A stretch of 64,000 nucleotides of DNA from Channallabes apus (lineage: Eukaryota > Chordata > Actinopteri > Siluriformes > Clariidae), in the NCBI GenBank assembly GCA_030522415.1, contig JAMASW010000060.1, positions 1 to 64,000 on the forward strand, given 5' to 3'. The first letter of the stretch is position 1, and each line of letters begins with the position of its first letter. Positions 38,708-51,402 of the stretch are shown one piece after another. A model generated the notes under the pieces. The model did not search any database. It was not told the DNA's origin and saw only the letters and a list, made by a program, of their open reading frames with translations. Position numbers and translations under genes: made by a program.

Positions 38708-40328
38708 CAGTGGTGTGAAAAACTATTTGCCCCCTTCCTGATTTCTTATTCTTTTGCATGTTTGTCACACTTAAATGTTTCTGCTCATCAAAAACCGTTA
38801 ACTATTAGTCAAAGATAACATAATTGAACACAAAATGCAGTTTTTAAATGAAGGTTTACGTTATTAAGGGAGAAAAAAACCTCCAAATCTACATGGCCCT
38901 GTGTGAAAAAGTGATTGCCCCCCTTGTTAAAAAATAACTTAACTGTGGTTTATCACACCTGAGTTCAATTTCTGTAGTCACCCACAGGCCTGATTACTGC
39001 CACACCTGTTTCAATCAAGAAATCACTTAAATAGGAGCTACCTGACACAGAGAAGTAGACCAAAAGCACCTCAAAAGCTAGACATCATGTCAAGATCCAA
39101 AGAAATTCAGGAACAAATGAGAACAAAAGTAATTGAGATCTATCAGTCTGGTAAAGGTTATAAAGCCATTTCTAAAGCTTTGGGACTCCAGCGAACCACA
39201 GTGAGAGCCATTATCCACAAATGGCAAAAACATGGAACAGTGGTGAACCTTCCCAGGAGTGGCCGGCCGACCAAAATTACCCCAAGAGCGCAGAGACGAC
39301 TCATCCGAGAGGCCACAAAAGACCCCAGGACAACATCTAAAGAACTGCAGGCCTCACTTGCCTCAATTAAGGTCAGTGTTCACGACTCCACCATAAGAAA
39401 GAGACTGGGCAAAAACGGCCTGCATGGCAGATTTCCAAGGCGCAAACCACTTTTAAGCAAAAAGAACATTAAGGCTCATCTCAATTTTGCTAAAAAAACA
39501 TCTCAATGATTGCCAAGACTTTTGGGAAAATACCTTGTGGACCGACGAGACAAAAGTTGAACTTTTTGGAAGGTGCGTGTCCCGTTACATCTGGAGTAAA
39601 AGTAACACAGCATTTCAGAAAAAGAACATCATACCAACAGTAAAATATGGTGGTGGTAGTGTGATGGTCTGGGGTTGTTTTGCTGCTTCAGGACCTGGAA
39701 GGCTTGCTGTGATAGATGGAACCATGAATTCTACTGTCTACCAAAAAATCCTGAAGGAGAATGTCCGGCCATCTGTTCGTCAACTCAAGCTGAAGCGATC
39801 TTGGGTGCTGCAGCAGGACAATGACCCAAAACACACCAGCAAATCCACCTCTGAATGGCTGAAGAAAAACAAAATGAAGACTTTGGAGTGGCCTAGTCAA
39901 AGTCCTGACCTGAATCCTATTGAGATGTTGTGGCATGACCTTAAAAAGGCGGTTCATGCTAGAAAACCCTCAAATAAAGCTGAATTACAACAATTCTGCA
40001 AAGATGAGTGGGCCAAAATTCCTCCAGAGCGCTGTAAAAGACTCGTTGCAAGTTATCGCAAACGCTTGATTGCAGTTATTGCTGCTAAGGGTGGCCCAAC
40101 CAGTTATTAGGTTCAGGGGGCAATTACTTTTTCACACAGGGCCATGTAGGTTTGGATTTTTTTTCTCCCTAAATAATAAAACCCCTCATTTAAAAACTGC
40201 ATTTTGTGTTTACTTGTGTTATCTTTGACTAATAGTTAAATGTGTTTGATGATCAGAAACATTTTGTGTGACAAACATGCAAAAGAATAAGAAATCAGGA
40301 GGGGGGCAAATAGTTTTTCACACCACTG
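38708..40328 (+). mobile_element. Tc1-like transposon (1.62 kb)
   Basis: Ends in matching inverted repeats (cagtggtgtgaaaaactatttgc at the left, its reverse complement at the right) and is flanked by TA at 38706-38707 and 40329-40330. The inverted repeats extend over about 200 bp with small differences. The size is normal for a complete Tc1 element. Confidence 0.93.
39087..40110 (+). pseudogene. Tc1-like transposase with one frameshift
   Basis: The N-terminal half (39087-39509) has the paired helix-turn-helix with the GRPTKI motif between; the second frame (39487-40110) has the catalytic domain with WTDE, QQDNDPKH and SPDLNPIE, i.e. the DD34E triad. The break is in a run of seven A at about 39492-39498, where one extra A relative to the expected frame leads to an early stop. 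Otherwise complete, about 340 residues. Such A-run changes can also be sequencing errors. Confidence 0.9.
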
Positions 40329-40712
40329 TATATACAAATACATATCTACTGGACATGAGTATATTCAATATTTATTTTCAATCTTCACATATATACTTGA
40401 ATATTTCAACATATTTTGATGTATATTCTCCCATATATTTCATATTTTCCTGTATAAAGGACCTTAAAAAATCTTCAAAAAAAATTGAAGATAAAAAATT
40501 TAAAAATATACAAATATATAATATATATATAAATTAATACCCTTAAAAATCCATATAATTTTAAAATAAATACCAAAATTACATAAAGTTAAACTGGAGA
40601 ACAAGAGAGAAGGAGCACTTATTTTTCTGATTGGCTTGGAGCTGTTTCTTTTTAAATTTTATGTTTACCAAGCTCCTAATGGCCAGTTTAAATTTTGTCC
40701 TGCCCCCAAGGG

Positions 40713-40720
40713 TATATAAG
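40713..40720 (+). promoter_or_regulatory. TATA box (TATATAAG)
   Basis: TATATAAG in a G/C-richer context (cctgcccccaagggtatataagggacagctg) 110 bases upstream of the inverted-repeat element. It has the look of a core promoter, but I cannot attach it to a gene. Confidence 0.3.
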
Positions 40721-40829
40721 GGACAGCTGAAAGTGCAGGCAGTTAGATTGCCTTCACATACACTACACACACTGACTCAGAGAGAGACACACATTGATCC
40801 TTGAATCTTGCCATATCCTAGGTTTTTTT

Positions 40830-43222
40830 TACGGTGGCCCAGAAGGGCAAATCATCTTTCCCATATATGTGTATGTTTTTTCCCTTGTAAAAGTTTTTTT
40901 TCCCTTGAAAGAAATTTTTTTCCCCTTGAAAATGTGTGCTTTTTCTCTTGAATTTTTTTCTTCCCTTGAAAAAAATTTTTTCTTGAAAATGTGTGCTTTT
41001 TCTCTTGAAAAAAATTTTTTTCCTTGAAAAAAGAAAAATTTCTTGAAAATGTGTGCGATTTCCCGTTTGTGCGCAACTGCTTTTCGCCGTGTGAGAACTC
41101 TCTCTCGTATTTTGCAAGCTAAATGCTAAAGCTAACGCGCAAAGGACTATGGGAGTTGAGGTCAAAACGCAACTAAACACGGAAGCTTTCCGGATATCAG
41201 CTCCACAACACCACTATGGAATGTACAGTGAATTATAGCGCGATAACGTTATAATTTTCCCTAATTTTTCAACTGGACACATTTACCAGGTAATGTTTAA
41301 TATATAAAATTAATTGGATGTTACTGTTTTAGGCACTAATGATAACTTTGTAGCAGTGTTAATACTTTTGGAGTGTTTGGGGGAAATGCCGAGCCGAGTG
41401 TAAATGTCAGTGATTAAAAGGAAGATAATCTCATTTAGACCATTAAACACTGATATAAACCATCAGCTCCATGCCATCTCTGTAATATACATCCACATAT
41501 GGATTTACAAGCAAGCTAATATCACTATGCTAACCGCTAGCACTTAGCATGGGGAAACTAGCATGTTCATTAACATATATTAATTTAATAGTGTATTTGG
41601 ACACATATACGTGATGTAAACAGTTAGCTCCATTGTTTCTGTAAAACACCTGTCCAAATATGGATCCATAAGCAAGTTAATATCATTATGCTAAGCGCTA
41701 GTTTACTAAAAGAGCTAAGATAGCAGAATGTCCACTGTTGTCTATCAACTATTGCTAATTATCCCTGAGCTAATTCTTAGCTGCTCCTGTTATGGGTTAA
41801 ATGTTACAGATGGTTAATGAATTGTTGTATGCAGTTTATTGGAGCTCATGAGTGCCATATAGTGTATAATACTGCAGTGTAATGTAGTGGTATTATCATA
41901 GCTAGAGCTCTTCTGAGTAGTTAGCTATGTGTTTACACAATGTACAGTATGTAACAGTCAAGAAAAGGGGCTTTTGTTCAGGTTCTGTCTATTCTATTAT
42001 AAAGTCATTAAATATGTGTTTATACTCCTTATAACATGTATGCTTGTGTGTTTTCCTTTTCACAGTGAACTGTATGTAAATCATCAACTGCCTGTGTATC
42101 AGCTGATTTCTACACCAGGTGTACATCCTGAGCAGAAGGTGAGTGTTCAGAAGTATTCACCTCTCTTTTCAAGAACACCACTGAGCACATCTTAATCTGG
42201 GGACAGGGGCAAATTTCTCTTCATGATGTGTGTTAACGAATGGTGTAGATGGGGCCAAATTCTGCAGCAATCCTTAATAACAAAACCCAATAATTGTACA
42301 CAGCATTACTAAAAGCTTGCGTTCTATGAAATATATAAAATGTTGTGTGCGTGCCTGCCTGCATGCGTGTGTGTCAACCTGCATAGTAACATCATGAAGT
42401 CTTTTTACTAGACACTTACATTAACATGTCTTTATTTCTCCCCTGTTGTAGATTGTCGTGGAGAAGACAGACCCTTGATGATCTGCCTTCTTGCACCACC
42501 AATACATGCATGTATTTAATTAATTTGTAAATAAAGGGTTTAATGTAATTTATAGTTGAGTATTTATTTCCAGTTTGCTTATTCTTTAGCAAAACAGTTA
42601 AAGTGCATGTAAAGCATTGCTGCAAATGACATTGAATAGAATCAGATGTTACTCCACTCTGTGTAAGGGTACAGGCTTATATAAAGTATGTGATTTTAGC
42701 ATCAGTAATGTTGTTCTGCTAACTTGTACATGCTGCCTTGGAGATATTAGTTACATCTCTGTTTCAGTTCGAACAACATATTCCATAATATTTATGAATA
42801 AATTAATCCCATATGTTAAGCAGTTAAAACAGAGGTTCTTTGCATTTCCAAAAATTCATTTCTATGTTATTCCAAAAGTAAAACTTTTTAGTTTCATTTA
42901 AATGATTACTGCTTACACCTCCATGAAAATCAAAAATCCAGTATGTCAAAATATTAGATATTTCACTGCGATCATGGGGAAGACTGCTGACCAAACAAGT
43001 TGTCCAGAAGATGATCATCTACACCTTCCAGAAGGAGTGTAAGCCCCCTAATGTCAAACACTACCAAGAAACTATTTTGCTGACCATTTAGTTGCTTGAT
43101 TGGCCAGCCATCTCACCTGACCTGACGTTTCATGGGAAAGATGAACTGAAATCTGGGATAAATTTACAAGCTAAATGCTTCAAGTGTTATCTGCACATTC
43201 ATGCACACTTTTGCACTATATA
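40830..43222 (+). repeat. Left arm of a large inverted repeat, beginning with a transposon-like terminus
   Basis: Starts tacggtggcccagaagggc and is the reverse complement of the right arm ending at 63227, over about 2.4 kb here plus 54088-54215 beyond a Tc1 insertion. The first 230 bases are T-rich imperfect repeats of cttgaaaatgtgtgctttttct. At 42974-43170 it contains a decayed Tc1 fragment (atcatggggaagactgctgacc, LDWPAISPDLT). A third copy of the terminus at 55505-55572 suggests a DNA transposon of unknown group. Confidence 0.8.
41200..42540 (+). other. Possible spliced transcript in the inverted-repeat arm
   Basis: Candidate donor CAG|GTAATG at 41290, exon 42066-42138 (TTTTCACAG| ... CAGAAG|GTGAGTG), last exon from 42452 (CTGTTGTAG|) with AATAAA at 42530-42535. 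Exons 2 and 3 share one open frame ending at TGA (about 42476), but the upstream exon has a stop and no ATG in that frame. The mirror copy lies on the minus strand of the right arm (about 61430-62800). Low support. Confidence 0.3.
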
Positions 43223-45409
43223 CAGGTCCTTCTAAAAAAATTAGCATATTGTGATAAAGTTCATTATTTTCTGTAATGTACTGATAAACATTAGACTTTC
43301 ATATATTTTAGATTCATTACACACAACTGAAGTAGTTCAAGCCTTTTATTGTTTTAATATTGATGATTGTGGCATACAGTTCATGACAACCCAAAATCCC
43401 TATCTCAAAAAATTAGCATGTCATGAAAAGGTTCTCTAAACGAGCTATTAACCTAATCATCTGAATCAACTAATTAACTCTAAACACTGTGGAAAAATTT
43501 TATTGAATTATAATTGTAGTCAAGTGTAAGGTACCAAATACCCAGAAGGCCTCTGTCCAAGATCTACATGGTTAATGATAATGTTTTAATGATAATTAAA
43601 GAAAAAGTATGCAAAGTGTGACCCAAGAACAACCCGTACACACAGAGTGCAAGAAATTCAATTCAATTCAATTCAATTTTATTTATATAGCGCTTTTAAC
43701 AATGGTCATTGTCTCAAAGCAGCTTCACAAAAATTAAAGAAATTTAACAAATCATAATAATAATAATAAATAAATAAAATAATAAGAATAATAGAAAATA
43801 AATAAATAAAAACAAATAGTAATAATTATAGAAAAGAAAATAATTGGAAGTGTGGATGTGTGAGAAAAATGTGCAGATAATAATGAGACGAATGAATGAA
43901 ATTTCTCTGATGAGCAAGCCAAGGGTGACGGCGACGGTAGCAAGGAAAAACTCCCTGAGATGGCATTAGGAAGAAACCTTGAGAGGAACCAGACTCAACA
44001 GGGAACCCATCCTCATTTGGGCGACAACAGATAGAAATGATATAACATCTTGTGTGTTGTGCAGGTGAAAATTCAATATGACAGAAATTATTTAAATTGA
44101 CATGAAGACCAGTTCAGCATAGGGATGAGTCAGTAGGTGCAGAGGGCAGATGAGGTCTGGATCACTGGAAGCACAGGAGCAGCATGTGTAGCTCCAACCA
44201 TCATAAAGCTGAATCCAGCTGGAGCTGGTCCTTCTCTGGATGCCTCAGGAACCTCGCAGGGTCAGCCTTTGTCTACTGAAGCTGGCAAAATCTCCCGATG
44301 CCTCGGGATGGGTAGAGAAATACAGAACAGATGGGGAGAATTAGCGTACTTGCCATTCGGTATAGGTGTACTGGAGTATGAGTACTGGGATGAGTTATGT
44401 GTATGCCAGATTAAAAAGATGCGTCTTGAGTCTACTTTTGAACTGAGAAACCGTGTCTGCTCCCCGAACACTGTCTGGAAGGCTATTCCAAAGCTTTGGA
44501 GCTAAATATGAAAAAGCCCTACCCCCTTTTGTAGATTTTGAAATTCTGGGAACTACCAGAAGTCCGGAGCTTTGTGATCTTAAGGCACGTGGTGGATTGT
44601 AGCGCATCAGAAGACTGGTTAGGTATGTGGGAGCTAAACCATTTAAGGCCTTGTATGTAAGTAATACTATTTTGTAATTTATTCTAAACTGAACAGGTAG
44701 CCAGTGCAGGGATGATAATATTGGGGTTATATGATCATATTTTCTGGATCTAGTGAGAACCCTGGCAGCTGCATTTTGGATTAACTGAAGCTTGTTTATT
44801 GAGGATGCAGGACAACCACCTAGTAATGCATTACAATAGTCCAGTCTGGAGGTCATGAATGCATGAACTAGTTTTTCTGCATCAAATACGGATAAGATGT
44901 TCCTAAGTTTAACAATATTTCGAAGATGGAAAAAGGCTGTTTTTGTGATATTTGAAATGTGATTTTCAAAAGACAAGTTACTGTCTAATATTACTCCCAG
45001 ATATTTTACTGCTGAGCTGGTAATAACAGTACATCCTTCTAAGCGCAAGCTGAATTGTGAAAGCTGTTGTGTGCTGGTTTTTGGGCCAATAAGTAATATC
45101 TCTGTCTTATCTGAATTTAATAAAAGAAAGTTATTGGTCATCCAATCTTTTATGTCCTGGACACACTCAGTTAATCTAGACAACTTAGGTATTTCGTCTG
45201 GTTTGGTTGAGATATATAATTGGGTATCATCAGCATAACAATGGAAACTAATCCCATGTCTTCTAATGATGTTACCCAAGGGAAGCATGTATATTGAGAA
45301 CAACAGAGGTCCTAAAACTGACCCTTGTGGGACCCCATATTTCACTGGCATTACACCAGACGGTTCTCCATTTAGATCTACAAAATGGTAGCGATCAGAC
45401 AGGTAAGAT

Positions 45410-46124
45410 TGTAGCGCGGCCACATAAAGGGGCAGTTAAACTGCAGGGGAAAAGGGAAGGAGCTAATGTTGCTCACCTGCACACACAAACTGACCCCTTT
45501 CGGTTATTTTCGTCCCCATGGCAACGGTGCCTTGGTTCCGGGGTTAAGCTCTCGCGCGCATGCGCAGCTGTGCCACGAGGGAACCCTGATGACCTATCAG
45601 GTCACGTGTGCCGGTATAAAGCCGGAACCGGCACAACAGTCAACACGGGGAGATGAAGCAAGCAGCGCTGTGTATGGAGAGAGAGAGCGAGCTAGTTGGA
45701 CGTTGCCAGTGGATTATTCTTTTCCTGGACATCAACTATACCCCTCTGATTCCGTTTCTCGAGCTCCCGGACTTACCATCTTTCTCCGGTGAGCTCGAGC
45801 CGTCTCCCCATTTCATCATTCCCTCCATTTTCAATAACACGGACTTGGACATTCATACATACGCACTCACACACTCTCACACATTACTGACATTGTATAT
45901 ATTTGTTTATATTTTGTATATATTATTTTTTCGTTGCACTTCATTTGTTTGTTTGTCTTTTGTAAATAATACACTTTGGTTTGGTTTTGGAATTTGTTGT
46001 TGTCACTGTCTTTCCTTGCTCCGCGAAGGTTGCGCAATACCGGAAGTGAGTGTAATCTACCCGTTTATAGATCTTAGACCCCGATATAGTGTAATTAGCT
46101 CTAATAATAATTCTGAGCGTTACA
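45410..46124 (+). repeat. 5' LTR
   Basis: 715 bp with TATAAA at 45615-45620 in a CG-rich promoter context, then a T-rich region. The open frame running from the LTR into the internal region begins at 45653 but is not needed for the gag start at 46208. Confidence 0.9.
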
Positions 46125-46207
46125 TATTGGTGGCCCATACGGGGAGTCTAATTATTAGGGTAATTTTCCGGTGTTGTGGGAATTCGTGGAGCAAAATAGA
46201 CGCTAAC

Positions 46208-47383
46208 ATGGCTAATGCTAAAGCTAACCTGCTTGCTAATGCTATTAGGACCGGGAGGGCCAACTATGTTGCCGGTAGTAAAACACTGGATGAGGAATGT
46301 GCTTTTGTGACAAGGCGTAAATCATTGCTTAGTCCGTTGTATGTATCAGATAGACATGATAACATTGAGGAGTTTATGTCTAATATGTCTGATAGTTTAA
46401 AAACAATGCATTCTGAACTTAAGCAATGTAAAGGGGATGTAGTGGCTATGACTGAAAAGGTGGGTGTGATGGAGAGGAATTTCAGAGATTCCATGGACAG
46501 CAGCTTAAACCGTGAACTCAGTTTTCGACAGGCAGTAGACTCCAAGTTAGATGAGCTGGAGCGCTATTGCCAGGAGTCGCTAGGGAAACTGGAGAAAGCA
46601 GTAGCGGACTGTTTCCTGCGCCGTGATATCGTCTGGGAGAAACAGATGAAGAAGCTGCGCCTCTTTAACACGCCCACCACCCTCAGATCTGTAGCACACA
46701 CCGCGGCGTCTTCACCACCTCCAGCTCTACAGTCAGCTGATCCTCCAACCGTTGCAACACCTGAGAAGGACAACCAGGAGAATGAGAAGAAAGGAGCTCC
46801 ACTGCCCACTTCTACTCTGGACCAAGCTGGACCGTCCAACGCCCAGCCCCTCTCTGCACCCTCTCAGCTCTACTACGCCGTGCCAACCAAAGCCGAACCT
46901 CCTCAATCTACCTCGGAGCGGTCAGCCGCCCCTCCCAGAGACCTCGCAGAGGTGGAACCGCCACAGCGGGAAGGTCTCCAGGTGGCGCTAATAGCCACGG
47001 TGGTCGATGTCGGAGCGACCCAGAACCAGGGTGTCTCTTTCGAACACCACCAGGGGGCGTTACACCGTAGAGTTCCGAGGAAGAAGGGAGGAGCACTCCA
47101 GCTGGTAGTCCCACCTACAAACGTCCAGACGTACCTACAAGACTTTCACCAAAAGCCGTCGGGTGGCCACCGGGGGGGGCTAAAAACCCTACTAAGCCTC
47201 CTAGACGTCGCCTGGTGGCCCACCATCCGCAAGGACGTCTGGCAGTACGTGGGTGCGTGCGAGGTCTGCCAGAACACCCAGAGTGAGGCTAAGCGAACCA
47301 GGGGCCGCTGGAGCAGCCTACCACCCAACAACACTCCACAGACCCAGCCACTCAAATCAAATCAAATCAAATCAAATCACTGA
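46208..47383 (+). pseudogene. Gag-like coiled coil fused to an integrase zinc-binding remnant
   Basis: 391 residues from the ATG at 46208. Residues about 60-150 are heptad-rich coiled coil, then a Pro/Ser-rich linker, then residues about 315-375 match the integrase HHCC domain (FHQKPSGGH ... CEVCQNTQ). In a full element these lie far apart, so the single frame is the product of a large in-frame deletion of protease, RT and RNase H. It may still give a Gag-like product that could be mobilised by a relative. Confidence 0.75.
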
Positions 47384-47720
47384 CACATAACCGACCGACA
47401 CCAAGATCACAGCGGAGGAATAGACAACACCATCAACAGGTCAGCATGCCAAAGAAGCCAGCTACCACAGTTCCCGGCAGCTCGAGGTGCCAGAGCCACC
47501 GGGCGGGCTGGTTTGGCGATGGACTCCATCTCTTTCCTCTGCCCATCAAAGAATTGTCAGGTGAGCTAGTGCCCAGTGGGAGGGTCCTGCTAAAAGAGAC
47601 TAAAAAGAACCAATGGACTGACACTAGATCTGGGGGCAACCCACTAAGCCGAGAAAGTGGAACTAAAAAAGCGCTAGTGCGGTCCTCTCCTCACACGCCG
47701 GAGGCTGGGGGGGGGGTCTA

Positions 47721-48435
47721 TGTAGCGCGGCCACATAAAGGGGCAGTTAAACTGCAGGGGAAAAGGGAAGGAGCTAATGTTGCTCACCTGCACACACAAA
47801 CTGACCCCTTTCGGTTATTTTCGTCCCCATGGCAACGGTGCCTTGGTTCCGGGGTTAAGCTCTCGCGCGCATGCGCAGCTGTGCCACGAGGGAACCCTGA
47901 TGACCTATCAGGTCACGTGTGCCGGTATAAAGCCGGAACCGGCACAACAGTCAACACGGGGAGATGAAGCAAGCAGCGCTGTGTATGGAGAGAGAGAGCG
48001 AGCTAGTTGGACGTTGCCAGTGGATTATTCTTTTCCTGGACATCAACTATACCCCTCTGATTCCGTTTCTCGAGCTCCCGGACTTACCATCTTTCTCCGG
48101 TGAGCTCGAGCCGTCTCCCCATTTCATCATTCCCTCCATTTTCAATAACACGGACTTGGACATTCATACATACGCACTCACAAACTCTCACACATTACTG
48201 ACATTGTATATATTTGTTTATATTTTGTATATATTATTTTTTCGTTGCACTTCATTTGTTTGTTTGTCTTTTGTAAATAATACACTTTGGTTTGGTTTTG
48301 GAATTTGTTGTTGTCACTGTCTTTCCTTGCTCCGCGAAGGTTGCGCAATACCGTAAGTGAGTGTAATCTACCCGTTTATAGATCTTAGACCCCGATATAG
48401 TGTAATTAGCTCTAATAATAATTCTGAGCGTTACA
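47721..48435 (+). repeat. 3' LTR
   Basis: Nearly identical to the 5' LTR: one A/C difference in cactcacaaactc and one T/G difference in ataccgtaag were seen. Confidence 0.9.
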
Positions 48436-50475
48436 AGATCTAAACCATTTTAATGCCTGTCCCTGAATAACTATATAATTTTGTAAGCGATCTATGAGAA
48501 TATTATGATCTATAGTGTCGAATGCAGCACTAAGATCAAGCAGGACTAGCAATGAGATGCAGCCTTGGTCTGAAGCTAAAAACAAGTCGTTTGTAATCTT
48601 AACTAGTGCAGTTTCTGTGCTATGATGGGGCCTGAAACCTGACTGAAATTCTTCAAGGATGTTGTTATCCTGCAAGAATGTGCAAATTTGAGCTGATACT
48701 ACTTTTTCTAGTATTTTTTATATGAACGGGAGGTTTGAAATCGGTCTGTAATTTGTTATTTCATTCGCGTCCAAATTAGATTTTTTAAGAAGCGGCTTAA
48801 TAACTGCTAACTTGAAAGGTTTAGGGACGTGACCTAGATGTAATGAAGAATTAATAATGTTTAGGAGTGGCTCTCCAACCGTAAGCATCACTTCTTTTAA
48901 AAATCTGGTTGGGATTGGGTCTAACAGGCACGTTGTTGATTTAGCCGAGGTGATGAGTTTATACAGCTCTTCCTGTCCTATACCTGTAAAGCAGTGAAAA
49001 TCTAAATGTGAAGCTATAGGCTGAACTGGATCGTGAGATACTATTAGAGGTTGAACCTCCATTATTTTCTTCCTGATATTATTGATTTTTTCATTAAAGA
49101 AGTCCATAAAGTCTTCACTTCTAAACTGTGGTGGGATACTCTCTGCGGGCATCTTAGGTTTTGTTAGGCGAGCCACTGTACTAAATAAGAACCTGGGATT
49201 GTTTTGGTTTCTTGCTATCAGTTGGCTAAGATGCTCGGTCCTAGCAGTTTTTAGAGCCTGTCTATAGCTGCACATACTGTCTTTATACGCAATTCGAAAA
49301 ACTTCTAATTTAGTTTTCCTCCATTTTCGCTCGAGGTTACGGGTTGCTCTCTTTAGGGCACGAGTATGACTGTTGTACCAAGGTGCAAGTGTTTTATCTC
49401 TGACTTTTTTTAATCTGATGGGAGCAACAGTGTCTAATGTACTGGTAAGTATAGTGCCCATGCTGCTAGTCACTTCATCTAGATCATCTGCAATCAGGGG
49501 TCTAATAAGAAATTGGGACAGATCCGGCAGATTACTTGTGAATCTGTCTTTAGTAGTGGGATTCATATTTCTAACAGATTGATAACGTGGGGAGACACAG
49601 CTAATCTGTTCTACGGGTAGAGTATATGTCAGGAGGTGATGATCTGTGATATCATCACTTTGAGGTATGATCTCTATATTAGAGACATAATGGGATATAA
49701 TTAAATCTAGCGTATGATTAAAGCGGTGAGTTGCTCCAATTATATTTTGCTTAACCCCAAAGGAATTTAGTAAATCCATAAATGTGAGTGCTAAAGCGTC
49801 GTTAGCATCATCTACATGAATGTTAAAGTCTCCTACTATCAACACTTTGTCAGAGTTAACCAATAGGTCTGATAGCAGATGTCCAAATTCTTTAAGAAAA
49901 TCGCCATATGGCCCCGGGGGTCTGTACACGGTGGCCAGGGAAAAATATAGCAAGGGTTTATTACGTATTTCATTTAGTGCAACATTAATGATAAGCACTT
50001 CAAATGAATTAAACCTGGGCCTTATTTTCTGGGTAACAGTGAGTACATCATTGTAGATAGTGGCGACACCACCACCGCGACCAATTAGACGGGGCTCGTG
50101 CTTATAGAAATATCCTGACGGAGTAGACTCATTCAGACCAAAATATTCATTTGGTTTAAGCCAGGTTTCAGTGAGACAGAGTGCGTCAAGGCAATAATCT
50201 GAGATGATTTCATTAACAATAAGTGCTTTAGGCGCAAGGGATCTAATGTTGAGTAGTCCAAACTTTAGAGGTGGATTTTGACTACTTATTTTGCCTTTTT
50301 CTGGTTTTATGGTTATCAGATTGTTTCAGGCAAATTTAACAAATTTATTCTTTTTTCTCAGTATGCGGGGAACAGACACAGCTTCTATAGGACAAGCTAT
50401 GTGTGTGCGTCTATCACTACGGTGAGTTGTGATGTGTCTAATATGTTTGGAATCTACAGTATGACTTACCGCCAG

Positions 50476-51402
50476 TCAGATGGTTCGTAGTGTCCTGGAG
50501 ATGTTGTCAGAGAGGACCGCTGCTCCAGCTCTGCTAGGGTGTAGGCCATCGGTGTGATAGAGCCTAGGACGCTCCCAGAAAACATTCCAGTTATCAACAA
50601 AGCGTAATTTCTGTTGTTGACACCAAGATTGTAACCATTCATTAAAAGCAAATAATCTACTGAACTTCTCGATTCCTCGCTGAAATGTGGGAAGCGGTCC
50701 AGATACGATGATCCTTGTCGTGGGTGATGTGCTGCGGACCTTCTCGACCAGGCTCCTGAAGTCCTTCTTTAGGATCTCCGTCTGCCTCAGCCTGGTGTCG
50801 TTCGTGCCGGCATGAAGGACCACAGCTCCAATGTTCTTCCTCAGGGCAGCAGGCACCTGTGCAGCAACATCAAGAACACGTGCACCAGGTAAACAGCGTG
50901 TGTGCACCTTACCTTTAGCCGTGGTAGCACGCACGTGACGAACGATGGAGTCTCCGATGACCAGGACGTCGTGTGCCGTCTCGCGGAGAGGAGCGAAGCG
51001 GTTTTGGGTCGAGATGTCGAAGGCGGGTGGTGGTGGTGGAGGGGGAGAGGTCCTCGCCCGGGGCTTGGCGTGCTTCTTCCGCCGCTGCTGTATCCAGGGT
51101 CCGTGGTATCCCGGTGCCGGGGTGTAGGAACACTGGGCGGGCTGCGTCCTTGGTGTGTTGGACCTGGGCAGAGAAACACGCGGGGTTGAGGTTGTCGGAG
51201 AGATTGTGTCACGCCGAGAATTAACCTGGGACAGGTGAGCGTCGGTCCGCGTCGATTCCAGCGTGGCTTTCCGCTGCTGTAGCCGGGCCAGCTTCACCTG
51301 TAGCTCACGGATCAGCTTCTCAACGGCCTCCACCTCCAAATCCACCGAGTGCAGCTCCAATGTCTCCTCACCTGCACTCAGAGGCAGAATCACAACCGAC
51401 AT
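50476..51402 (-). CDS. L2 LINE ORF1 with SGNH esterase domain, minus-strand copy
   Basis: 308 residues from the ATG at 51402 (frame open further upstream but without ATG). Residues about 10-50 form a coiled coil (VEAVEKLIRELQVKLARLQQ), followed by a Pro-rich basic linker with a PPPPPPP tract, then the SGNH domain: VIGDSIVRHV, PGARV, HAGTNDT, and terminal DGLHPS. Catalytic Ser, Asn and Asp-x-x-His are all present. Intact although ORF2 of the same copy is broken. Confidence 0.88.
   Translation of the reverse strand: MSVVILPLSAGEETLELHSVDLEVEAVEKLIRELQVKLARLQQRKATLESTRTDAHLSQVNSRRDTISPTTSTPRVSLPRSNTPRTQPAQCSYTPAPGYHGPWIQQRRKKHAKPRARTSPPPPPPPAFDISTQNRFAPLRETAHDVLVIGDSIVRHVRATTAKGKVHTRCLPGARVLDVAAQVPAALRKNIGAVVLHAGTNDTRLRQTEILKKDFRSLVEKVRSTSPTTRIIVSGPLPTFQRGIEKFSRLFAFNEWLQSWCQQQKLRFVDNWNVFWERPRLYHTDGLHPSRAGAAVLSDNISRTLRTI

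Larger units (their letters stand above)
45410..48435 (+). mobile_element. Ty3/gypsy-type LTR retrotransposon, internally deleted
   Basis: Two 715-bp LTRs differing at about two positions, TG..CA ends, 4-bp duplication AGAT (45406-45409, 48436-48439) verified by the empty site in the other L2 (about 58936-58945). A primer-binding-type tggtggcccatacgggg follows the 5' LTR and a purine tract (47700-47716) precedes the 3' LTR. The internal region is only 1.6 kb, so protease, RT and most of integrase are missing. A very recent insertion. Confidence 0.9.
44395..50379 (-). pseudogene. L2 ORF2 pseudogene, minus strand
   Basis: Endonuclease and first RT part at 48718-49998, RT core remnant at 48412-48675, RT C-terminus at 44395-45423. 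Compared with the plus-strand copy: a CGA-to-TGA nonsense change near the start (about 50327), a small deletion in the endonuclease (ISHYVSN against ISHGIDVSN), a nonsense or frameshift change near 48716, and the LTR element insertion after the motif-A region. Motifs [10 protein letters not shown] and CYADDTQLY are intact in the last piece. Confidence 0.9.

Noticed and set aside
45653..46207. Coding start within the 5' LTR of the gypsy-type element
   Set aside because: The frame is in U3/R-like sequence that recurs in the 3' LTR and ends there; the gag-like start at 46208 is more sensible.
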